Assembly: GCF_009901525.1 (NCBI RefSeq)
Contig: NZ_CP019288.1
Span: 2,261,501 to 2,325,500, forward strand
DNA: 64,000 bases
Direction of reading: 5' to 3'
DNA from: Kordia antarctica
GTDB taxonomy: Bacteria > Bacteroidota > Bacteroidia > Flavobacteriales > Flavobacteriaceae
Shown piece after piece: positions 38,907 through 47,124 of the stretch. Numbering within the stretch: position 1 is the first letter of the stretch; every line of letters starts with the position of its first letter. The notes under the pieces are model-generated. The model did no database searches. It was not told where the DNA came from and saw nothing but the letters and a program-made list of their open reading frames with translations. The position numbers and the translations under genes were made by a program.

Positions 38907-40184
38907 ATGAATGAACCATTAGCGGAACGCATTCGTCCGAAAACATTAGAAGACTATATCAGTCAAGAACATCTTGTTGGAGAAACTGGTGTACTTACCC
39001 GACAAATAGAAAAAGGATTAATTCCTTCACTCCTACTTTGGGGACCACCAGGAACAGGAAAAACAACGTTGGCTAATATTATTGCAACTACGTCAAAGCG
39101 TCCTTTTTATTCGCTTAGCGCGATAAGTTCTGGTGTAAAAGACGTACGAGAAATCATTCTACGTGCAAAACAAGAAAATGGGTTGTTTACGACTAAAAAC
39201 CCAATTCTTTTTATTGATGAAATTCATCGTTTTAGCAAATCGCAACAAGATTCTTTACTTGGTGCTGTGGAAAAAGGTTGGGTAACTTTAATTGGTGCTA
39301 CCACAGAAAATCCAAGCTTTGAAGTCATTCCTGCATTACTATCGCGTTGTCAAGTATATGTATTAAACCCTTTCGGGAAAGATGATTTAGTGAAACTACT
39401 AAAACGTGCCATCAAAGAAGATACACAACTTGCGCATAAGCAAATTACGCTCAAAGAAACAGAAGCTTTATTAAGACTTTCTGGCGGCGATGCTCGAAAA
39501 TTGTTAAATATTTTTGAATTACTAATCAATTCGGAAGGAAAAGACAAAATCGTTATCACAAACGAATTAGTATTAAGTCGTGTACAGAAAAACACGGTTT
39601 TATATGACAAAACTGGAGAACAACATTACGATATTATTTCAGCATTCATAAAATCAATTCGTGGAAGCGATCCAAATGGTGCAGTTTATTGGCTTGCCAG
39701 AATGATTGAAGGCGGCGAAGATGTAAAATTTATTGCACGCAGAATGTTGATTTCAGCAAGTGAAGACATCGGAATTGCAAATCCGACAGCGTTAGTGATT
39801 GCAACCAATACATTTCAGGCAGTTTCCATTATTGGTTATCCTGAAGCGCGTATAATTCTAAGTCAGTGTGCGGTTTATTTGGCAACTTCTGCTAAAAGTA
39901 ACGCTTCGTATATGGCAATCAAAAAAGCGCAAGCAATTGTCAAAGAAACTGGCGATTTACCAATTCCGCTACACTTACGAAATGCGCCAACAAAACTAAT
40001 GAAAGATTTAGGTTATGGCGAAGATTACAAATACTCACACGATTACAATAATAACTTTGTAGCGCAAGAATTTCTACCTGATGAAATTTCTAGTACAAAA
40101 ATATACGATCCAGGAAGTAATGCTAGAGAAAAAAATCTGCGCGATTTCCTTAAAAATCGCTGGAAAGACAAGTATGGTTATTAG
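38907..40184 (+). CDS. rarA: Replication-associated recombination protein A (MgsA-type AAA ATPase)
   Basis: A 425-residue clamp-loader-like ATPase acting at stalled replication forks. Walker A is GPPGTGKTT, Walker [10 protein letters not shown], sensor 1 GATTENPSF and the arginine-finger region LSRCQVY. The C-terminal MgsA domain shows [32 protein letters not shown] and ICANPTAL-like [12 protein letters not shown] start at ATG 38907 ([17 protein letters not shown]). An in-frame ATG at 38889 lies upstream of the -7 element and adds six residues of no family likeness. The stop codon falls inside a heptamer repeat. Confidence 0.95.
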   Translation: MNEPLAERIRPKTLEDYISQEHLVGETGVLTRQIEKGLIPSLLLWGPPGTGKTTLANIIATTSKRPFYSLSAISSGVKDVREIILRAKQENGLFTTKNPILFIDEIHRFSKSQQDSLLGAVEKGWVTLIGATTENPSFEVIPALLSRCQVYVLNPFGKDDLVKLLKRAIKEDTQLAHKQITLKETEALLRLSGGDARKLLNIFELLINSEGKDKIVITNELVLSRVQKNTVLYDKTGEQHYDIISAFIKSIRGSDPNGAVYWLARMIEGGEDVKFIARRMLISASEDIGIANPTALVIATNTFQAVSIIGYPEARIILSQCAVYLATSAKSNASYMAIKKAQAIVKETGDLPIPLHLRNAPTKLMKDLGYGEDYKYSHDYNNNFVAQEFLPDEISSTKIYDPGSNAREKNLRDFLKNRWKDKYGY

Positions 40185-40214
40185 GGATTAGGGATTAGGG
40201 ATTAGGGATTAGGG
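40180..40214. repeat. Five tandem ATTAGGG heptamers
   Basis: Exactly five head-to-tail copies of ATTAGGG, 35 bases. The first copy includes the rarA stop codon (TAG at 40182-40184). The unit is telomere-like in sequence only. Confidence 0.95.
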
Positions 40215-40231
40215 AAAATTAAAACACCAAC

Positions 40232-40351
40232 GTCACTTCGAGTGGAATTTCGTAGAAATTTTGTATCGAGAAGTACTTTAATTTCCGAAGCTGTTCTCGA
40301 TACAATTTTTTCATTTCTGCTACGCGCAATGTAAAAATCACTCGAACTGAC
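40232..40351. repeat. Dispersed nested inverted repeat, family A copy 1
   Basis: Outer arms GTCACTTCGAGTG (40232-40244) and CACTCGAACTGAC (40339-40351) match at 12 of 13 positions. Inner arms TTGTATCGAGAA (40261-40272) and TTCTCGATACAA (40294-40305) match perfectly. The same architecture occurs at 43871-43988. Confidence 0.85.
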
Positions 40352-40472
40352 GGCTTTGGGAATTGAAAAGATTAAATAACTCATTATTTTCAAATAAACG
40401 AACTGACAAAAAACAAATTGACGAATCAACACTTCGACTCAACTCAGTGTAAACACAAACAAACAAACGAAT

Positions 40473-40535
40473 GTCACATTGAGCATTATTGAAATCAAAA
40501 TATATTTTGATTGAAAATACCTAGCGAAGCTATCA
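40473..40535. repeat. Dispersed repeat, family B copy 1 (partial)
   Basis: Shares about 60 bases with 43692-43754: a GTCA..T.GAGC end, GCATTATTGAAATC, a perfect 20-base palindrome (AATCAAAATA/TATTTTGATT) and AAAATAC-T--GCG-AGCTATC. The far inverted arm found in copy 2 is not seen here. Confidence 0.75.
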
Positions 40536-40562
40536 AAATGCAAAAACCTACAATCGCACATC

Positions 40563-40660
40563 ATGGTGAGTTAGCGATAGCAGTGAAAAGCCCACAGCGA
40601 GTTTGCGAGCGAGGACTTGCAACGAATAGCGCGACCTGAAGCGATAGCGAAAGGGAACTT
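40563..40660. repeat. Possible dispersed repeat, family C
   Basis: GC-richer than its surroundings and made of short self-similar pieces (GCGATAGC, GCGAGTTTGCGAGCGAGG, GCGATAGCGAAAGGGA). Sequences of this kind are scattered through many flavobacterial genomes, from memory. No second copy occurs in this window. Confidence 0.4.
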
Positions 40661-40818
40661 CCAAAGTTTAATGTAGCAATGTGAAATTCAGTTTAAAAGT
40701 TGAAAGATTTATAAGTTTATTCCATTGAGTAAATAATTCACATGCCAAAATACCAACAATCTAAGAGCAAAGCGATACTAAAGGCGTAGCCGTTTCCAAA
40801 AGCGAAGCGCGTCTAAAA

Positions 40819-41613
40819 TCAAAACTTAATATTCAAAACAGACACAACATTTCCTTCACTTGTCACTTTTGACAAGATCCATTTTCCGTTTTCTTTATAC
40901 ACAGAAGCATCTTGTCCTTTTACGATATATACATTTGGAGCACCTGATTTTAGTAAAATCATGATAACTTTTGGCGTACTATCTACCAATTGATATCCGT
41001 TTTTAATCGGTTGTGCGTATAAAACAGCTTCCGTAGTTTCTGTCACCGTTTTTACAGCTCCATTTTGGACAACAGTTTTATCAATAGGAGTTTTTTCTTC
41101 TACTACTGTAATTTCTACGTTTTCAACAACTTCAATTGGTGTTTCTACAACCACTTTTGGCGTTTCTTTAATTGTTTTTTTTATTGGTTTATAACTATAA
41201 TTTTTAGCTTCAATTTCTGCAAAAGCTCTTCTGAATGCTTGACTATACGCTTTTTCGTAAGCTTTTATTCTGGAGCGCCCTTGTGCAGTTTCCATCACAA
41301 CTTGATTGGAACAATCGCGAAAAACGATGGACATTTTAGTCGTAAAAATACCCGAATCGTTATTTATGTCCATATACAATGCTAAACATCTGTCGTCTAC
41401 CAAATCTTTCGGAAACTCTTCGCTATCATATAAAACTTCGAAACCTTCTTTTTTGAATGAATGACGCACCAACGTATTCACACGATACTTATCATGATCT
41501 TTTAAAAAGTCGAATTTATAAGGAACTACTACATATTTATAACTATTCAAATCTTGTGAAAAACAAGAAAACGTGATCAAAAGAAAAACAACACTCACTA
41601 AAAAACGTTTCAT
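40819..41613 (-). CDS. Secreted protein of unknown function
   Basis: A 264-residue protein with an N-terminal signal sequence. Either a lipobox (ITFSC, Cys17) or a signal-peptidase I site (CFSQ) is possible. The region after it (YKYVVVPYKFDFLKDHDKYRVNTLVRHSFKKEGFEVLYDSEEFP) looks like a small alpha/beta fold common in flavobacterial lipoproteins. A Val/Thr/Glu-rich linker (about 145-190) leads to a C-terminal beta-rich part with NVYIVKGQDASVYKENGKWILSKV. It follows the barrel gene at 41667 with a 53-base gap, perhaps in the same transcript. Function not recognised. Confidence 0.7.
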   Translation of the reverse strand: MKRFLVSVVFLLITFSCFSQDLNSYKYVVVPYKFDFLKDHDKYRVNTLVRHSFKKEGFEVLYDSEEFPKDLVDDRCLALYMDINNDSGIFTTKMSIVFRDCSNQVVMETAQGRSRIKAYEKAYSQAFRRAFAEIEAKNYSYKPIKKTIKETPKVVVETPIEVVENVEITVVEEKTPIDKTVVQNGAVKTVTETTEAVLYAQPIKNGYQLVDSTPKVIMILLKSGAPNVYIVKGQDASVYKENGKWILSKVTSEGNVVSVLNIKF

Positions 41614-41666
41614 ATTTTTATATTTTTTCTATTAGGCTTCCAAATTAAGGATTTTATTGGAATTCA

Positions 41667-43094
41667 CTACTTTTTCTCCATCGGAAAAATGTAATTAAAT
41701 CCAAGTTGTACAGAAGCATATTGTGCTTTTGCAATGTTTTGATATTCAAAAAGATTGTCTGCCATGATATAAAAATTCATGTTTCCAACGTGCGATGACA
41801 AACCGACACCAACATTTGTTTTGGAAAATCCGTCAACTGTATACGTTACTTTTCCGCTTAAAAAGCTAAATAATCGTCTGTAATAAAACGCCGTTACCGC
41901 AAGTTGTGGTCTTCGTGAACGTCCAATTGCAAATACTTGCAAACCAACTTCGTTTAAATAATCGCCATCTTCTGCAATGCAATTACATTCTTTCAATATT
42001 TTTTTGCCGTATTTGTACGAAGCAGAACCGTTTAATTTCGGCGAACGCCAAGAAACATACTTTTTTGTAATCGTATCCAGTTCGAATAAATCTTCAAAAT
42101 TATCTTTAATTTCTTGCCAATATTCTTCCGCAGTTTGCCCAGAACCATTATTCGGAAACAGCGGATTTACACCTTCAAATGTATGTTGACCTTTTAATGT
42201 ATATGTTTCTACATCTTTTGTGTGATGAATAAATCCGAGATCTTGAATACTTCCCGTAATTGTGAATTGTTCTTTTGGATGATACGTAAAACCAAGATCG
42301 ACTCCTAATCCTAAATTTCCACCAAAAAGCACACGTTTGCGCAATTCCTTCACCGCTTTTTTATTCCAATCGTTTTGTCCGTCGTTGTCCAAATCAATCA
42401 AAGAAGCAAAACCCGAAGTTTGTAATTCTAAATCCAAATCAAACGCATGGTTATAGAAATTATTTGTGCCTTCTGTAGTGACAAAACTTCCATTATTATT
42501 GGTGGATTTAAAATTGAGTAGACTCGAATATATTTTTCCACGAATTCCATACGTCCATTTTTTGTTCACTTTAGTTGTTAAACCGACATGAAGCACAGAA
42601 ATTAATTCGCCTTTTCCGTTCAAATCGCTCAAATCAAATTCACGATCGATATTATCACGATTTCCTTCGTATGCCAAAATTGCATAATCTCTCGGATAAT
42701 ACAAATGAATATCTGTTTCTTGATACAATCCAAAGGAAAGATATTTATTGCGTTCGAACGATTTTCCAACAGCAAATCCGCCACTTAAAATTTCTACTTG
42801 CTGATTGATTGTGAAGTAATCATTTCGATCTAAATTATAGACAACTCTCCGTAGTTTTTCATTAAAATCAATTCCATTAGCTGCAAATAAATCATATGCC
42901 GAAACGCCAGAAGCACCAAAACTTGCATGAATGTGTGATAATAACGGAATTCCAATATGCCATTTATAATTGACTTCAGCGCCAGGATTTAACAACAACG
43001 ATTGTGGAATGTCCGTATAATTATACAGCAATTGCTTGTTCTGCGCATGCACAAAAAAAGAAAAGAGTATGAATACTATACTGAGTTTTTTCAC
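41667..43094 (-). CDS. Outer membrane barrel-like protein (DUF5723-like)
   Basis: A 475-residue protein with signal peptide ending FFVHAQ. The start LLYNYTDIPQSLLLNPGAEVNYKWHIGIPLLSHIHASFG and the many alternating-hydrophobic strands (KYLSFGLYQETDIHLYY, LGLGVDLGFTYHPKEQFTITGSIQDLGFI, SVQLGFNYIFPM) indicate an outer-membrane barrel. It resembles PorP/SprF-like and DUF5723 proteins of Bacteroidota. It begins 17 bases after the lipoprotein gene on the same strand and is probably cotranscribed with it. Confidence 0.8.
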   Translation of the reverse strand: MKKLSIVFILFSFFVHAQNKQLLYNYTDIPQSLLLNPGAEVNYKWHIGIPLLSHIHASFGASGVSAYDLFAANGIDFNEKLRRVVYNLDRNDYFTINQQVEILSGGFAVGKSFERNKYLSFGLYQETDIHLYYPRDYAILAYEGNRDNIDREFDLSDLNGKGELISVLHVGLTTKVNKKWTYGIRGKIYSSLLNFKSTNNNGSFVTTEGTNNFYNHAFDLDLELQTSGFASLIDLDNDGQNDWNKKAVKELRKRVLFGGNLGLGVDLGFTYHPKEQFTITGSIQDLGFIHHTKDVETYTLKGQHTFEGVNPLFPNNGSGQTAEEYWQEIKDNFEDLFELDTITKKYVSWRSPKLNGSASYKYGKKILKECNCIAEDGDYLNEVGLQVFAIGRSRRPQLAVTAFYYRRLFSFLSGKVTYTVDGFSKTNVGVGLSSHVGNMNFYIMADNLFEYQNIAKAQYASVQLGFNYIFPMEKK

Positions 43095-43111
43095 AGATTA
43101 TATTGTTAATT

Positions 43112-43663
43112 TTAGCTATCTATTTGAAAAAATAAAGTCGCTTTGGAGCGCATTTTTATAATTCCTTGACTGTTTTGATTGAGTGGAATTCCTGTCGGAC
43201 TTGGAAACATATTTAAAATTAGTTCGAGTCGTACAGTATTTTTTAATTGTTCCAACGAAGCATCTTCAAAAACTTCGGTATGTGTGGTGACAACTTCGGT
43301 ATTTCCATTTGGAGTTGTATCAATATTAAATGTATGAACTACTTGATTGTTTTCATCGTATAGAATAACATCTGCTCTAAAATTTCGATCAATTGAGTTC
43401 GTTACTTCAAAGAAGAATTCGGCTCTAATTAAGTTATCACGAATAAATTCTTCATTAAAAACATCCAATTCTAAATCGTCACTAACAGTTACAATTGCGG
43501 TTCCTGTTGGTTCTGAAAATTCTGAAGCAGGAAAGTTAAAAAAGATCAAACTCGATTCTACAATTGGAGAAATTGACAAATCTTCCGCTTGTTCAAAATC
43601 GACATCTTTCACACAAGAAGTGATGACAAATAGTAGTAAAAGTGGAATGATTTTTTTTATCAT
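43112..43663 (-). CDS. Small lipoprotein upstream of barrel gene
   Basis: A 183-residue lipoprotein. I start at ATG 43661-43663 (MIKKIIPLLLLFVITSC), which gives a clean signal peptide with lipobox VITSC (Cys17). The longer frame from 43717 adds 18 residues that run into repeat family B and would bury the signal peptide. The mature part is beta-rich (GTAIVTVSDDLELDVFNEEFIRDNLIRAEFFFEVTNSIDRNFRADVILYDENNQVVHTFNIDTTPNG). It forms a two-gene unit with the barrel protein downstream, suggesting a joint outer-membrane role. Confidence 0.75.
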   Translation of the reverse strand: MIKKIIPLLLLFVITSCVKDVDFEQAEDLSISPIVESSLIFFNFPASEFSEPTGTAIVTVSDDLELDVFNEEFIRDNLIRAEFFFEVTNSIDRNFRADVILYDENNQVVHTFNIDTTPNGNTEVVTTHTEVFEDASLEQLKNTVRLELILNMFPSPTGIPLNQNSQGIIKMRSKATLFFQIDS

Positions 43664-43691
43664 TGAAGGTTTTGATTTTAATTTTTGAATT

Positions 43692-43809
43692 GTCAAATCG
43701 AGCATTATTGAAATCAAAATATATTTTGATTAAAAATACTTCGCGTAGCTATCGAGATTAATAAAAAGCAGCTGTATTCTTTAGCTTCTCGACTGCGCTC
43801 GAAGTGACA
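43692..43809. repeat. Dispersed repeat, family B copy 2 (complete)
   Basis: Ends are GTCAAATCGAGC (43692-43703) and GCTCGAAGTGAC (43798-43809), inverted with 10 of 12 matches. Inside lie the 20-base palindrome shared with copy 1 and the hairpin CTTCTCGACTGCGCTCGAAG. Confidence 0.8.
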
Positions 43810-43870
43810 AAGCATTGATTTTATTATATTTTATTCTTATAATAATCGATTGTGCATTTTGATAAAATTC

Positions 43871-43988
43871 GTCAATTCGAGTGAATTTTACGATTGAAAA
43901 TAAGTAAAATTTGTATCGAGAATAGATTTTTTTATACTAAACTGGTTCTCGATACGATTTTTCGTGCCTCAAAATCACTCGAACCGAC
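43871..43988. repeat. Dispersed nested inverted repeat, family A copy 2
   Basis: Outer arms GTCAATTCGAGTG (43871-43883) and CACTCGAACCGAC (43976-43988), 11 of 13 matching. Inner arms TTGTATCGAGAA (43911-43922) and TTCTCGATACGA (43946-43957). Spacing is like copy 1 at 40232-40351, but the loop sequence is largely different. Confidence 0.85.
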
Positions 43989-44105
43989 GCTTCACTATAC
44001 TTTTGAATTCAAAATCCATAACGGCTTTATAATAGCCATTTCTTAAGTCGAACTATATTGATATAACAACTAACCTATTGAAAAAACGACGCTTTCATAC
44101 TTTTA

Positions 44106-44789
44106 TTACAGAATTTTTTCAATTTCTGATAAGTGACGAACTATTGGACAGTGTGAATGTTCGTGTTTTTGGTCAAAATCTACATGAATCGCATGCATAT
44201 TTACTGCCAATGCACCTTGAATATCAGCTTCAAAACTATCGCCAATCATGAGTGTATTTTCAGGCGAAACACTTGCCAACGCTAATGCGTGATTGAATAT
44301 TATTGGATTCGGTTTTTTTACATGAACACTTTCAGAATCTATAATATGTTCAAAATAATCATAAATACCCGAAGCTTTTATTTTTCTATTTTGCACTTCT
44401 CGAAAACCGTTGGTAATAATATGAAGTTTATAGTTTCCATGTAAATTTTCAAGTAGTTCTAAAGTGTATTCAAAAAGATGATTGAAGCTTGATAAGTGCG
44501 CAATATATTGTTCCGCTAAATGATTGATTAATTCGTCAGAAGCTTCAAATTCCAACGCTTTAAAAGTTTTTGCCAAACGTTCATAACGCAGTTCTGTTTT
44601 GGAAATTTTTTCTTCGCGAAAAAGTCGCCAATATTCTAAATTAATTGGCACATATATTTCTAAAAAACGATCAAAATCTACAGGAACTTCACTTTCAGTA
44701 AGTATTTTTTGAAAGGTTAATGCAGAGTTTTTTTCAAAATCCCAAAGTGTATGATCTAAATCAAAGAAAATATCGGTAATGTTACGCAT
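44106..44789 (-). CDS. HAD-superfamily phosphatase, YjjG-like
   Basis: A 227-residue cytoplasmic HAD hydrolase. Motif I is FFDLDHTLWDFE with both catalytic Asp residues, motif II HIITNGFREVQ, motif III Lys in HVKKPNPIIF, and motif IV LMIGDSFEADIQGA. The cap and overall pattern fit the YjjG family of noncanonical pyrimidine nucleotidases, which clean the nucleotide pool. The start overlaps the end of the deacetylase-like gene by eight bases, so the two are translationally coupled. Confidence 0.88.
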   Translation of the reverse strand: MRNITDIFFDLDHTLWDFEKNSALTFQKILTESEVPVDFDRFLEIYVPINLEYWRLFREEKISKTELRYERLAKTFKALEFEASDELINHLAEQYIAHLSSFNHLFEYTLELLENLHGNYKLHIITNGFREVQNRKIKASGIYDYFEHIIDSESVHVKKPNPIIFNHALALASVSPENTLMIGDSFEADIQGALAVNMHAIHVDFDQKHEHSHCPIVRHLSEIEKIL

Positions 44790-46068
44790 TGCTGTGTTCT
44801 TTTAATAAATTGATATACAATTCTTTCCATTCTAAGTTACGTTCGGAAAGTACTACGTTGTGAAATACAGGTATAAAAGTACCGTTTACTTTTTGTACTT
44901 CTGCCAACATTTTCATGATTTCACTTGTAAAAACCTCAGCATTTAGTTCGCCCGAATATTCCATACAAAATGGATGAATTTTTAGCGGCGTTTGAATTTC
45001 CATACCAATGTCATAAAAGTAAAATGGACTGCACGTTCCTGCGCGAAATCCGTTGGTATTGCGATAACCCATAGAATAGTCTTCGGTAAATTCTAGATCG
45101 ATTAAATTTCTATAAAATTGTGGCACATTTAGCTTGTTAAAATGTTGGCGCGCGCGTTTTACAGGTTTGTTTATTGTTGTGTTGAGTCGCTTCTTCTCTA
45201 CTTTTAGTTTTTCGATATCTGTAAATGATTCATAGGAAGCTAAAAGCCCAATTTTACTGTAATCAGAGACGTTTTTTATCAATCGAATGAACTCATTTTT
45301 ATAGATAGAAATGTTATGATCGTGCGTTGAATAATTCCCAATTTGGAAAAAATAGTATGCTTTTGTGCGGTATTTTTTGTGTAATGCAATAAATGCTTCA
45401 AAATTGTCATATGGATCTTCTTTCATGCCTAGTAATACCGCAAAACGGTCTATGAAACGTGAAAATTTAAACCGTACAATATCTGTAACAAATCCGCCAA
45501 GTACTCTAATCATTCCACGCTTTTTGTATGCATATGCAACTGGAATATTTATGACTGGTGTGTATGAAAATTTGCGTTCTTCAGGAACAATCGTTGGAAA
45601 AGCTTCTAAGAATATTTTTTTAAATTTTTGACACCAAATATCCACGACAGGCGTTGTCAGAAAATCATTTTTAAACGCTAAACTTTCCGCTGCTGTATAA
45701 CGTCCGTGTTCGTCTTTTACATAAGGTAAATATTCTTCATATCTACTTAATAAATAGAAACTCGCGGCAAAAATATCGAATGGAATCATACTTTTTTCGC
45801 CTGTGGGAAATAAGCAAGGTGTTTTATCCCATTGCTGAATAGTAATATCTATTTCTCCAATTCCTTGCTCAAATAATAGATCTTGACTTCGCACAAAGAA
45901 TTCATCGCCAAGCGGTTGTTTTGCGTACGACATTTTCACTTCGTTATGCGCAATAAAGGTTTCTATTTTAGTTGTAAAATCAACAGGAATACCTAATATC
46001 CGCGTAAGCAAATGTTTAAATGTGTATCGGAGTCTTGGTGTAATTTTTTGTGTGTATACTAACAGCAT
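44782..46068 (-). CDS. Polysaccharide deacetylase-like protein
   Basis: A 428-residue protein whose N-terminal 150 residues (LLVYTQKITPRLRYTFKHLLTRILGIPVDFTTKIETFIAHNEVKMSYAKQPLGDEFFVR) match the domain that accompanies a divergent carbohydrate-esterase-4-like fold in flavobacteria. The C-terminal half has YYFFQIGNYSTHDHNI, IGLLASYESFTDIEKLKVEKKRLN and VNGTFIPVFHNVVLSERN, consistent with that barrel. The usual NodB metal-binding Asp-Asp/His-xxx-His set is not clearly intact, so activity is uncertain. No signal peptide is visible. It is the first gene of a two-gene operon with the HAD phosphatase. Confidence 0.7.
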   Translation of the reverse strand: MLLVYTQKITPRLRYTFKHLLTRILGIPVDFTTKIETFIAHNEVKMSYAKQPLGDEFFVRSQDLLFEQGIGEIDITIQQWDKTPCLFPTGEKSMIPFDIFAASFYLLSRYEEYLPYVKDEHGRYTAAESLAFKNDFLTTPVVDIWCQKFKKIFLEAFPTIVPEERKFSYTPVINIPVAYAYKKRGMIRVLGGFVTDIVRFKFSRFIDRFAVLLGMKEDPYDNFEAFIALHKKYRTKAYYFFQIGNYSTHDHNISIYKNEFIRLIKNVSDYSKIGLLASYESFTDIEKLKVEKKRLNTTINKPVKRARQHFNKLNVPQFYRNLIDLEFTEDYSMGYRNTNGFRAGTCSPFYFYDIGMEIQTPLKIHPFCMEYSGELNAEVFTSEIMKMLAEVQKVNGTFIPVFHNVVLSERNLEWKELYINLLKEHSNA

Positions 46069-46231
46069 TTAGAACTCTTTTAATCTTTTTTAATTTGCTA
46101 AAAAATTGCTCTTTTCATTTCTGTATTTGTCTTTTCTTCATTGCTTAACACTGCTATGCAACTCAGAAAAGCCTTCATCAGAATTGAAAACTTCTAATTT
46201 TCGCTTAAATCCTAAAAGTTTAAACGAGTTC

Positions 46232-46927
46232 TTAGAGTAAGTTTTCATCAGCGAAACTAAAATACTCTTTTTCTGTGATAATTAAATGATCTAATACTTT
46301 TATATCTATATTTTCGGCACCTAAACTTAATTTCTTCGTAATTGCTTTGTCTGCCGCACTTGCTTTTAATGTTCCTGATGGATGATTATGTGCTAAAATA
46401 ATCGCAACTGCGCCAACTTCCAATGCTGTTTTTAACACCAAACGAATGTCAACTAATGTTCCGGTGATTCCGCCTTTGCTCAATCGAATTTTTTTAAGCA
46501 CTTTGTTTGAATTGTTGAGATATATAATCCAAAATTCTTCGTGTGGCAATTCGCCAATAATTGGTTGCATGATTTCGAATACCATTCTGCTCGACGTAAT
46601 TTTTTTGAGTTCTACTTTGGTTTCTACTTGTCTTCGTTTGCCAAATTCTAATGCGGCGATAATTGTAATTGCTTTCACGAGTCCAACTCCTTTAAATTTT
46701 CGCAATTGTTCTGAAGATAACTTTGCGAGTTCGTTCAAATTTCCGCCAACAGAAGCTAAAATACGTTTGGAAAGTGATACGGCACTTTCTTCTTTGTTTC
46801 CTAATCGGATTAAAATGGCGAGTAATTCTGCATCACTTAATGCAGTTTTTCCTTTGTCAGCTAATTTTTCTCGCGGGCGATCATCTTTTGACCAATATTT
46901 GATAGATTGTAAGTGAGTGTCTTCCAT
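46232..46927 (-). CDS. radC: RadC-family JAB domain protein
   Basis: A 231-residue protein of the RadC/YicR family. The N-terminal helix-hairpin-helix region is GKTALSDAELLAILIRLGNKEESAVSLSKRIL...LRKFKGVGLVKAITIIAALEFGKRR. The C-terminal JAMM metalloprotease-like domain carries E in LPHEEFWIIYLNN, the metal motif AHNHPSGTLKASAADKAITKKL, and KVLDHLIIT. The historical DNA-repair name is doubtful; its biochemical role is unsettled. It is the last core-like gene before the recombinase island. Confidence 0.93.
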   Translation of the reverse strand: MEDTHLQSIKYWSKDDRPREKLADKGKTALSDAELLAILIRLGNKEESAVSLSKRILASVGGNLNELAKLSSEQLRKFKGVGLVKAITIIAALEFGKRRQVETKVELKKITSSRMVFEIMQPIIGELPHEEFWIIYLNNSNKVLKKIRLSKGGITGTLVDIRLVLKTALEVGAVAIILAHNHPSGTLKASAADKAITKKLSLGAENIDIKVLDHLIITEKEYFSFADENLL

Positions 46928-47037
46928 TATATGTTTGTTTTTTCAACTTATAAATGTTTGATACAATCATATTCAAAAAAATTGAAGATGTTAGAAAATT
47001 TATAGATTAGCAGCTCATTTTTCACTATTAATTTTCA

Positions 47038-47061
47038 TTTTCTTTGCTTGCCCAAAGAAAA
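47038..47061. repeat. Short hairpin repeat beside recombinase
   Basis: TTTTCTTTG (47038-47046), 6-base loop, CAAAGAAAA (47053-47061), a perfect 9-bp stem followed by AAAAGAAAAGGCATTTTC. From memory this resembles a dispersed intergenic repeat of flavobacteria. It lies between radC and the recombinase, where an attachment site would be expected. Confidence 0.45.
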
Positions 47062-47096
47062 CAGAAACAAAAGAAAAGGCATTTTCTGGCAGGTAT

Positions 47097-47124
47097 TTTT
47101 AGTTTTCTCTTTGGAAAACTAAAA
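47097..47124 (-). terminator. Hairpin at the recombinase stop codon
   Basis: Perfect 11-bp stem TTTTAGTTTTC (47097-47107) and GAAAACTAAAA (47114-47124) with a 6-base loop. It includes the recombinase stop codon (47119-47121). There is no T run after it on the minus strand, so termination would be weak. Confidence 0.45.

Larger units (their letters stand above)
40185..40818. other. Intergenic region filled with dispersed repeats
   Basis: 634 bases without a supported gene, holding most of the heptamer array, one copy each of inverted-repeat families A (40232-40351) and B (about 40473-40535), and a sequence of family C (40563-40660). The minus-strand open frame across 40202-40432 is an accident of the repeat. 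Confidence 0.8.
43664..44105. other. Intergenic region with two dispersed repeats
   Basis: 442 bases without a gene, containing family B copy 2 (43692-43809) and family A copy 2 (43871-43988). The remainder shows no further signal. Confidence 0.8.

Noticed and set aside
40202-40432. Minus-strand 76-codon open frame
   Set aside because: It is made of the heptamer array and repeat family A, so it is a repeat artefact.
43664-43717. Longer start of the lipoprotein at 43112
   Set aside because: The extra 18 residues come from repeat family B and would place the signal peptide internally.
46232-46927. RadC as a defence or island gene
   Set aside because: It lies on the core side of the recombinase and has the usual chromosomal RadC form, so I treat it as a normal genomic neighbour.
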